Positions 1 through 4,625 of a stretch of 5,120 nt of DNA are shown here, one piece after another. The stretch comes from Firmicutes bacterium ADurb.Bin467. GTDB taxonomy: Bacteria > Bacillota > Clostridia > Christensenellales > Aristaeellaceae. A program made the position numbers and the translations under genes. The notes beneath the pieces were generated by a model. It worked only from the letters and a program-made list of their open reading frames with translations, searched no databases and had not been told where the DNA came from. The first letter of the stretch is position 1. Each line of letters opens with the position of its first letter. Where the stretch lies: the NCBI GenBank assembly GCA_002068815.1, contig MWAC01000226.1, positions 1-5,120 on the forward strand. Direction: 5' to 3'.

Positions 1-807
1 GACGACCGCCGAGGTCACGATCTCAAACGTGTAGTTCGCGCCGCCGAGGTTCGACTGCGCGCAGTTGACGCGGATCGTCAAGAGCACTGCCGCGAGCGCG
101 ACGAGCGTCGACGAGAGCGCGTACGTCCACACGTGCAGCCGCGCCGCGCGCACGCCGGAGAGCCGCGCCGTGCGCTGGTTGAAGCCGAACGCGGAGAGGT
201 TGCGCCCGTAGACGGTCTTGTGCCGCACGAGGTACATAAGCACCACGACGGCGACCGCGATGAACACGTACATCGGCAGCTTGAGCAGCTTGTCGATCAG
301 CTCCGGCATGCCCTCCGCGACGAGGCCCTCGAGCGGCTTCGACGTGCCGAACGCCTGCAAATCCATCGGCAGCGGCATGTACGCGTTTCCCTTGCCGACG
401 ATCTGCGCGATGCCGAACAGCACGTAGCCCGAGCCGAGCGTCGCGATGAACGGCGGCACGCGCAAAAACTGTATGATCGAGCCGTTGACGAGCCCGACGA
501 CGGTCCCCAACGCGAGCGTCAGCGGGATCGCCTGCCACGCGGGCATGCCGTGCTTGACGGACATCAGCCCCAGCGCGATCGAGCAGAGCCCCAGCGTGTA
601 GCCGAGCGACAGGTCGATGCCGCCCGTCGTCAGGACCAGCATCAGCCCCATGCACGCGACCGCCGGCACCGCCGCCTGCTTGACGATGTTCAGGACGTTC
701 GCGACCGTGAAAAACCGCCCGACGAGCGCCGCCGCCGCGGTAAACAGCACCGCGTACATCAGAATGCAGCCGTGCTCCTTCGCGAACCGAATCGATCTGT
801 CCCTCAT
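1..807 (-). CDS. Sugar-type ABC transporter permease 2 (RbsC/YjfF-like), 3' end off the window
   Basis: This is an inner-membrane permease subunit of a carbohydrate-class ABC importer (BPD_transp_2 family); with the neighbouring permease it would form the translocation channel. The frame is open from ATG at 807 to the window edge, giving 269 residues (MRDRSIRFAKEHG...), so roughly 50-60 C-terminal residues are missing compared with the family's usual length of about 310-340. The family signature GGIDLSLG lies at residues 62-69, after the second hydrophobic segment. A cytoplasmic loop of the RbsC type (YGRNLSAFGFNQRTARLSGV) is at about residues 200-219, followed by a hydrophobic segment. The start is set by AGGAGGTGA (AGGAGG at 823-818) and by the ATGA overlap with the stop of permease 1, which implies translational coupling. 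Two different permeases in a row recall the YtfT/YjfF galactofuranose importer, so a heterodimeric channel is likely. The substrate cannot be named. Confidence 0.93.
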   Translation of the reverse strand, partial: MRDRSIRFAKEHGCILMYAVLFTAAAALVGRFFTVANVLNIVKQAAVPAVACMGLMLVLTTGGIDLSLGYTLGLCSIALGLMSVKHGMPAWQAIPLTLALGTVVGLVNGSIIQFLRVPPFIATLGSGYVLFGIAQIVGKGNAYMPLPMDLQAFGTSKPLEGLVAEGMPELIDKLLKLPMYVFIAVAVVVLMYLVRHKTVYGRNLSAFGFNQRTARLSGVRAARLHVWTYALSSTLVALAAVLLTIRVNCAQSNLGGANYTFEIVTSAVV

Positions 808-1781
808 CGGCCGGTCACCTCCTCGGCGGCGAACTGCGCGGTCTTTTGCCGGCTGCGCGCCTTCAGCATCATGCTGAGGGCGACGACCGCGATGATGATC
901 ACGCCGACGGTGATGTTCTGGTAGAACGAGTGGACGTTTAAGAGGTTCAGCACGTTTCGGATCGAGCCGATGATCAGCGCGCCGACGGTCGTCATCGGCA
1001 CCTTGCCCTCGCCGCCCCCCATCGACACGCCGCCGATGATGCAGGCCGCGATCGCGTCGAGCTGATACGGCTCGCCCTGCGTCGGGTGCGAGGTGTCGAG
1101 CTGGCTCGCGAGCAGCACGCCCGCCGCCGCCGCGCAGAAGCCGGACATTGAGAACACAAACAGCTTGATCCTCTCGACGCGTATGCCGGCGTTCTTGAGC
1201 ACCTGCTCGTTGCCGCCGAGCCCGTAGATGCGCGTGCCGAGCGGCAGCTTCGTCGAGAGCACCCAGCCCATCAGCACGAACAGCACCATGATGTAGTCCG
1301 AGTACGGCACCCCGAGCAGGTACCCGTTGCCGATCGAGACAAAGCCGCGGGGGAAGCCGCCGAACGAGCGGCCGTTGTTGAACAGATAGCTCGCGCCCTG
1401 CGTGATCTGGCCGACGACGAGCGTCGCGACGAACGCCGGCACCTCGAGAAACGCGACGAGCGAGCCGGACGCGGCGCCGATCAATATGCCCGAGAGCAGC
1501 GCGAGCAGTATCGCAAGCGGCACGCTGACGCCGCCGTTCAACAGCAGCCCCGCGATCATGCCGCAGAAGGTCACGTTTCCGCCGACCGACAGGTCGATGC
1601 CCTTGATGACGATCACCTGCGACACGCCCACCGCGCAGATCGCGATGATCGAGCACTGGCGCACGACGTTCAACAGGTTGTCGGGCTTTAAGAAGTTCGG
1701 GACGAGCGAGCCCGCGAGCAGAAAGGCCGCGGCGCCGAGAAGAATCCGGACGGGCCTCCGGAAGCGGCGGTACAGGTTCAC
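804..1781 (-). CDS. Sugar-type ABC transporter permease 1 (RbsC/YtfT-like)
   Basis: This is a complete 325-residue permease of the BPD_transp_2 (RbsC) family, a polytopic membrane subunit of a carbohydrate ABC importer. The N-terminus has a short basic stretch, then a first membrane helix at about residues 12-29 and the family-typical pattern PNFLKPDNLLNVVRQ at 28-42. The signature KGIDLSVGG is at 60-68. The cytoplasmic loop that should contact the ATPase reads YGLGGNEQVLKNAGI (186-200). A glycine-rich segment, IIGGVSMGGGEGKVP, is at 248-262, corresponding to the RbsC GG..G.G region. The start is GTG at 1781, preceded by a G6 run (1793-1788) six bases upstream as a plausible Shine-Dalgarno sequence; no ATG near the N-terminus would keep the first helix intact. 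It follows the binding-protein gene after a 79-base gap with a hairpin, and its TGA stop overlaps the ATG of permease 2. No residues look damaged. Confidence 0.95.
   Translation of the reverse strand: MNLYRRFRRPVRILLGAAAFLLAGSLVPNFLKPDNLLNVVRQCSIIAICAVGVSQVIVIKGIDLSVGGNVTFCGMIAGLLLNGGVSVPLAILLALLSGILIGAASGSLVAFLEVPAFVATLVVGQITQGASYLFNNGRSFGGFPRGFVSIGNGYLLGVPYSDYIMVLFVLMGWVLSTKLPLGTRIYGLGGNEQVLKNAGIRVERIKLFVFSMSGFCAAAAGVLLASQLDTSHPTQGEPYQLDAIAACIIGGVSMGGGEGKVPMTTVGALIIGSIRNVLNLLNVHSFYQNITVGVIIIAVVALSMMLKARSRQKTAQFAAEEVTGR
818..823 (-). promoter_or_regulatory. Strong ribosome-binding site of permease 2 inside the end of permease 1
   Basis: On the minus strand AGGAGGTGA precedes the ATG at 807, with ten bases between AGGAGG and the ATG. 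It lies within the last codons of permease 1. Together with the ATGA stop/start overlap (807-804) it fixes the start of permease 2 and suggests coupled translation of the two channel subunits. Confidence 0.85.
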
Positions 1782-1810
1782 GGGAATCCCCCCAGTTGCA
1801 GAAAAATACG

Positions 1811-1853
1811 CAGAAAGAAGGGGCGCGCGCGATGGTTCGGCGCGCCCCTCTTT
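1811..1853 (-). terminator. Intergenic hairpin between binding protein and permease 1 (partial terminator/attenuator)
   Basis: Seven bases after the binding-protein stop codon (minus strand) a very GC-rich inverted repeat begins: GGGGCGCGC (1820-1828 on the plus strand) pairs with GCGCGCCCC (1840-1848). The stem extends outward through AAAGA/TCTTT with one bulged A. The sequence after the stem on the minus strand is T-rich but interrupted (TTCTTTCTGCG). The position between the first gene and the permeases fits a leaky terminator or mRNA-stabilising hairpin that yields more binding protein than permease, a common arrangement in ABC importer operons. Read-through is required for permease expression because I see no promoter in the gap. 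Confidence 0.7.
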
Positions 1854-1860
1854 CAGAGAG

Positions 1861-2808
1861 CTAGAACCAGAACTGCGCGGCCATATCGAGGTTGTCCTTC
1901 GTGTACATATCGGTTCCGGCGTCGACGAACTTCTCGATCGTCGCCGGGTCGACGCTTCCGTCCAGCACGCCCAGCATGACCTCGACCGCCTTCGCGCCGA
2001 TCTTCGCCGGGAACTGCGCCATCGTGCCCGTCATCTCGCCCGCGGCGATGTAGTCGCAGCCGGCCTTCGCGCCGTCAAAGCTGATGAAGCAGAGCCCGGC
2101 GGGGTCGATGTCGTTGTTCTTGAGCGCCTGCAGGATGCCGGGGACCATGTTGTCCGAGCAGCAGAAGATGCCGTCGATCTCCGGGTTCGCCTGCAGCATG
2201 TTCTCGGTGACCTGCATCGCCTTATCGACGACCCAGTCGCCCGCCTGCTCGTTGACGAGCACGAGGCCGGTGCCCTCGATGCCGGCCTTGAAGCCGTCGG
2301 CGCGCTGGTCGCCCGCGGACGAGCCGTTCGCGCCGCGCACGATGATCACGTTGCCCTCGCCGCCCAGAATTTCGGCCATCTTCTGGCCCGCGAGCTTCGC
2401 GGCGGCGAAGTTGTCGGTCGAGACGAACGTCACGTACAGGTCCTCATGCGCGTTGACACCCTGGTCGACGAGGATCACCGGGATGTTCGCGGCCTTCGCC
2501 TTCTCCATGACCGGGATCACGGCGTTCGCGTCCATCGGGTTCAGGATCAGCGCGTCCACGCCCTGCGCGATCAGGTCCTCGATCTGGTTCACCTGCGTCG
2601 CGACCGCGGTCTGGCTCTCGGCGATCGCGTCGACGAAGGTGTTGCCCGACGCCTCCACCGCATCCTTGATGCCGGTGTAGAGCGCCAGCTGGAACGCGTC
2701 GTTTGTGATGGTCTTCAGGGAGTAGCCGATGGTGAACCCCTCCGCCTGCGCGGCAATCGGCACCAGCAGCATCGCGAGGACGACGAGGAACAGGCTGATA
2801 CGCTTCAT
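1861..2808 (-). CDS. Sugar-type ABC transporter substrate-binding protein (RbsB-like, Peripla_BP_4)
   Basis: This exported ligand-binding protein delivers substrate to the permeases encoded downstream. It has 315 residues, about the family size. Residues 1-22 form a Sec signal peptide: MKR, a hydrophobic core at 5-18, and AQA before E23. No cysteine follows the core, so it does not look like a lipoprotein. The mature part follows the RbsB fold order: IGYSLKTITNDAF (27-39), GVDALILNPMDANAVIPV (83-100), IPVILVDQG (109-117), RGANGSSAGDQRADGF (158-173), IFCCSDNM (214-221), ISFDGAK (242-248) and TMAQFPAKIGAKAVEV (262-277). By eye, R169, D245 and Q265 match RbsB ligand residues, while others differ, so ribose is unlikely. 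The ATG at 2808 is chosen over an upstream in-frame extension because it has AAGGAGG seven bases before it, begins the signal peptide, and lies downstream of the promoter. Confidence 0.95.
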   Translation of the reverse strand: MKRISLFLVVLAMLLVPIAAQAEGFTIGYSLKTITNDAFQLALYTGIKDAVEASGNTFVDAIAESQTAVATQVNQIEDLIAQGVDALILNPMDANAVIPVMEKAKAANIPVILVDQGVNAHEDLYVTFVSTDNFAAAKLAGQKMAEILGGEGNVIIVRGANGSSAGDQRADGFKAGIEGTGLVLVNEQAGDWVVDKAMQVTENMLQANPEIDGIFCCSDNMVPGILQALKNNDIDPAGLCFISFDGAKAGCDYIAAGEMTGTMAQFPAKIGAKAVEVMLGVLDGSVDPATIEKFVDAGTDMYTKDNLDMAAQFWF

Positions 2809-2815
2809 GGGTAAC

Positions 2816-2822
2816 CCTCCTT
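2816..2822 (-). promoter_or_regulatory. Ribosome-binding site of the substrate-binding protein
   Basis: AAGGAGG on the minus strand lies seven bases upstream of the ATG at 2808. It decides the start: a longer open frame reaches upstream to about 2994, but it would run back through the promoter and the preceding terminator. Confidence 0.9.
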
Positions 2823-2845
2823 GAATAATAATCCTTACGTTTGCG

Positions 2846-2874
2846 ATTATAACAGATGGAAAACGTTTTTTCAA
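2846..2874 (-). promoter_or_regulatory. Sigma-A-type promoter of the sugar importer operon
   Basis: On the minus strand the -35 box is TTGAAA (2874-2869) and the -10 box is TATAAT (2851-2846), with exactly 17 bases between them. Transcription should start near 2839, leaving a leader of about 30 bases before the ATG. An A/T-rich stretch at about 2889-2904, centred some 20 bases upstream of the -35 box, could act as an UP element. The preceding gene ends in a strong terminator, so this promoter is probably the main source of operon transcript. Confidence 0.88.
2860..2869. promoter_or_regulatory. Candidate operator: AAAACGTTTT palindrome in the promoter spacer
   Basis: A perfect ten-base palindrome centred on CG (2864/2865) lies between the -35 and -10 boxes and touches the -35. 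LacI-family regulators, including RbsR and CcpA, bind operators with a central CG flanked by A and T runs, and sugar importers are common targets. A bound protein here would block RNA polymerase. The match to the full CcpA cre consensus is only partial, so a dedicated LacI-type repressor is as likely. It could also be a chance feature of an A/T-rich spacer. Confidence 0.5.
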
Positions 2875-2924
2875 GTGTGATGTGCCGAATTTATAAAAAT
2901 ATTTGTGTCGTGGACTTTGACGGC

Positions 2925-2956
2925 AAAAAAAACGAACCGGCCGCGGGGCCGATTCG
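2925..2956 (-). terminator. Intrinsic terminator of the FAD dehydrogenase gene
   Basis: Fifteen bases after the TAG stop, the minus strand reads CGAATCGGCC, loop CCGC, GGCCGGTTCG, then TTTTTTTT. The stem has ten pairs, including one G-U, and is followed by eight uninterrupted T (2932-2925). This is a canonical rho-independent terminator and isolates the FAD gene from the importer operon downstream. Confidence 0.95.
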
Positions 2957-2971
2957 TCGAATCCGTTCCTT

Positions 2972-4387
2972 CTATTGATCGCTCTTCTTTGCAATGTCCC
3001 GCGCGACGACGATGCCGGTGACCGACGCCTGCATCAGCCCGCGCGTCACGCCCGCGCCGTCGCCGATCGCGTAGAAGCCGGGGAGCGCGGTCTCAAACCG
3101 CTCGCCGACGGCCAGCTTCGACGAGTAGAACTTGACCTCGACGCCGTAGAGCAGCGTGTTCTGCGAGTACATGCCGGGGGCCACGTTGTCGAACGCGCGC
3201 AGCGCCTCGATGATGCTCGTCAGATGCCTGTGCGGCAGCACGAACGACAAATCGCCCGGCACCGCGGTCTCGAGCGTCGGCACCGTCGTCGACTTTGCAA
3301 GCCGCGAGGCGTCGGTCCTCCTGCCCTTGAGCAGGTCCCCGAGCCGCTGCACCATGACGCCGCCGCCGGTCAGCATGTTTCCGAGCTGCGCGATGTAGCG
3401 GCCGTACTCGATCGGCTGGTTGAACGGCTCGGTGAAGCGCGTCGACACGAGCATCGCGAAGTTCGTGTTCGAGGTGCGCAGCTTCTGGTCGGCGTAGCTG
3501 TGGCCGTTGACGACCGCGAGGCCGCCCTCGTAGTGCTCCTCGCTGACGAGCCCGCCGGGGTTCATGCAGAACGTGCGCACGCGGTTCTCGAACGTGTCGG
3601 AGTAATAGACCATCTTCGCCTCGTAGAGGTGCTCGGTCAGGTGGTCCATGACCGAGTTCGGCACCTCGACGCGCACGCCTATGTCCACCTCGTTGTTGTG
3701 CGTGTCGATGTTGTTCTCGCGCGCCATCTCCGAGAGCCACGCCGCGCCGCCCCTCCCCGGAGCCGCGACGACGAAGCGCGCGCGCTCGAGCACCTGGCGG
3801 CCGTCCGCGCCCTTCATATAGACGCCGGCGACGTGGCCGTCCTCGATGAGCAGCCCCTCGGCGACGGTGCGCTCGCGGAACTCGAAGCCGGGGCGCTTCG
3901 AGAGCGTCACGTACATATCGCGCAGCACGTCGAACGCATGCTCGGTTCCGAGATGCCGAACCGGGCAGGCGATCAACTGTATGTTGTGGCGCGAGCAGGC
4001 GTATTTGATCTCGTCGACCTTCGGGTCGTTCAGGCCGTGCACGGTCTCGGGCGCGCCGTGCTTCAGGTAGATCGAATCCGCGTAGGCGATCAGGCTCTTG
4101 ACCTCGTCGCGCGGCAGATAGTCGACGATGTGGCCGCCGACGTCCTCCGAAAGCGACAGCTTGCCGTCGGAAAACGCGCCCGCGCCGGCCCAGCCGCTCA
4201 TGATGTTGCAGGGGTCGCAGTGGACGCATTTATGCAGTTTCCGGGCCGGGCACGTGCGCCGGTCGATGTGCAGGCCCGCGTCGATCAAGAGCACCTTCGC
4301 GCCCGGCATCTTCTCCGTCAGCTCGAGCGCGGTGAATATGCCCGCCGGGCCCGCGCCGACGACGATCGCGTCATAGGGATGATACAT
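2972..4387 (-). CDS. FAD-dependent dehydrogenase/oxidoreductase (COG2509-type) with cysteine cluster
   Basis: This is a predicted cytoplasmic flavoprotein of 471 residues, a normal family length. The N-terminal Rossmann motif is VVGAGPAG (9-16), with an acidic residue at the end of the second strand (LLID, 33-36). A cysteine set C46-x7-C54-x2-C57-x2-C60 follows, then GWAGAGAFSDGKLSLS (65-80), which is typical of COG2509 proteins. The C-terminal FAD motif is FYAIGDGAGVTRGLMQAS (438-455). There is no signal peptide or membrane segment. To my knowledge the substrate of this family is unknown, so the reaction is left unassigned. The ATG at 4387 is preferred to an upstream TTG because GAGGAG (4403-4398) lies ten bases before it and the Rossmann strand begins directly after it. 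The gene has its own promoter and terminator and is transcribed divergently from oppB. Confidence 0.93.
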   Translation of the reverse strand: MYHPYDAIVVGAGPAGIFTALELTEKMPGAKVLLIDAGLHIDRRTCPARKLHKCVHCDPCNIMSGWAGAGAFSDGKLSLSEDVGGHIVDYLPRDEVKSLIAYADSIYLKHGAPETVHGLNDPKVDEIKYACSRHNIQLIACPVRHLGTEHAFDVLRDMYVTLSKRPGFEFRERTVAEGLLIEDGHVAGVYMKGADGRQVLERARFVVAAPGRGGAAWLSEMARENNIDTHNNEVDIGVRVEVPNSVMDHLTEHLYEAKMVYYSDTFENRVRTFCMNPGGLVSEEHYEGGLAVVNGHSYADQKLRTSNTNFAMLVSTRFTEPFNQPIEYGRYIAQLGNMLTGGGVMVQRLGDLLKGRRTDASRLAKSTTVPTLETAVPGDLSFVLPHRHLTSIIEALRAFDNVAPGMYSQNTLLYGVEVKFYSSKLAVGERFETALPGFYAIGDGAGVTRGLMQASVTGIVVARDIAKKSDQ

Positions 4388-4397
4388 GGGTTTCACA

Positions 4398-4403
4398 CTC
4401 CTC
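4398..4403 (-). promoter_or_regulatory. Ribosome-binding site of the FAD dehydrogenase
   Basis: GAGGAG on the minus strand is followed by ten bases and the ATG at 4387. An alternative in-frame TTG at 4408 lies upstream of this site and would waste it, so the ATG is preferred. Confidence 0.8.
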
Positions 4404-4461
4404 GGCAAAACAAAGCGCCATTCCGGGCGGATTGCCCCGGGATGGCTTTTACGCTCTTGCC
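4404..4461 (-). promoter_or_regulatory. Structured 5' leader of the FAD dehydrogenase mRNA
   Basis: The predicted transcript starts at about 4462. Its first bases, GGCAA (4461-4457), can pair with TTGCC (4408-4404), which lies directly before the ribosome-binding site. Inside, GCCATCCCGGG pairs with CCCGGAATGGC (one C-A mismatch) around a short loop, and GAGC can pair with GCTT between the two stems. The leader could therefore fold into one long hairpin from its 5' end to the edge of the Shine-Dalgarno sequence. I do not recognise a known riboswitch class. It may stabilise the mRNA or modulate initiation; the T-rich 3' side (CTTTGTTTTG) makes attenuation conceivable but weak. Confidence 0.5.
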
Positions 4462-4468
4462 GACGGTG

Positions 4469-4497
4469 ATTATAGCAGAACGCGCGCGGAAAGTCAA
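4469..4497 (-). promoter_or_regulatory. Sigma-A-type promoter of the FAD dehydrogenase
   Basis: On the minus strand the -35 box is TTGACT (4497-4492) and the -10 box is TATAAT (4474-4469), with a 17-base spacer. The expected start is near 4462, about 75 bases before the ATG. Close agreement with consensus at both boxes makes this a strong assignment. Confidence 0.88.
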
Positions 4498-4498
4498 G

Positions 4499-4516
4499 GT
4501 TTGTCGAACGTTAAAC
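4499..4516 (-). promoter_or_regulatory. Shared 18-nt element, copy 1, upstream of the FAD gene -35 box
   Basis: On the minus strand this reads GTTTAACGTTCGACAAAC and ends one base before the -35 TTGACT. It is an imperfect palindrome of the form GTTTnnCGnnCGnnAAAC. A near-identical element lies at the same place in the divergent oppB promoter. The centre is at about -45 relative to the predicted start, so an activator site close to the class II position or a repressor operator would both fit. Confidence 0.55.
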
Positions 4517-4556
4517 TATCCGTCCGCCATGAAAAAACATTCGTCCGCGCGCGACG

Positions 4557-4574
4557 GTTTAACCGTTCGAAAAC
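4557..4574 (+). promoter_or_regulatory. Shared 18-nt element, copy 2, upstream of the oppB -35 box
   Basis: On the plus strand this reads GTTTAACCGTTCGAAAAC and is immediately followed by the -35 TTGCGC. It matches copy 1 except for one inserted C in the middle and one missing C near the end. It also overlaps a local inverted repeat, ACGGTT-T-AACCGT, at 4554-4566. The two copies are centred 58 bases apart in inverted orientation, which is the same orientation relative to each promoter. Confidence 0.55.
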
Positions 4575-4603
4575 TTGCGCGCGGCGCCGGTTTGCGGTAT
4601 TAT
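4575..4603 (+). promoter_or_regulatory. Probable promoter of the oppB operon
   Basis: The -10 box is TATTAT (4598-4603) and the -35 is TTGCGC (4575-4580), 17 bases apart. The -35 keeps only TTG of the consensus, so the promoter may depend on an activator, perhaps at the shared element directly upstream. The predicted start near 4610 leaves a leader of only about 15 bases, just enough for the ribosome-binding site. Confidence 0.65.
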
Positions 4604-4611
4604 AGACGGAT

Positions 4612-4618
4612 AAGGGGG
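4612..4618 (+). promoter_or_regulatory. Ribosome-binding site of oppB
   Basis: AAGGGGG lies seven bases before the ATG at 4626. It deviates from AGGAGG but keeps pairing potential with the 16S rRNA tail and fixes the start of oppB. Confidence 0.75.
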
Positions 4619-4625
4619 TCTTTCG

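Noticed and set aside
23..924. Open frames on both strands over permease 2 and the end of permease 1
   Set aside because: The clear RbsC-type translation in the frame from 807 explains this region; the other frames give charged, repetitive strings.
1402..2814. Long plus-strand open frame opposite the binding protein and permease 1
   Set aside because: It is an antisense shadow: biased composition, no recognisable domain, and it crosses the intergenic hairpin and two well-supported genes.
2951..2963. Palindrome GATTCGTCGAATC next to the FAD gene terminator, considered as an antiterminator or binding site
   Set aside because: Only a four-pair stem is sterically possible, and it overlaps one terminator arm; it cannot compete with the ten-pair terminator stem.
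2809..2994. N-terminal extension of the binding protein
   Set aside because: It would be translated through the terminator and promoter, and would bury the signal peptide inside the protein.
4430..4456. Hairpin followed by TTTT on the plus strand, considered as a plus-strand terminator
   Set aside because: No plus-strand gene lies upstream, the T-tract is only four bases, and the hairpin is better explained as the leader of the minus-strand FAD mRNA.
4529..4625. Small plus-strand open frame starting ATGAAAAAACAT in the divergent region
   Set aside because: There is no Shine-Dalgarno sequence before the ATG, the predicted oppB promoter lies inside it, and it continues out of frame into oppB.
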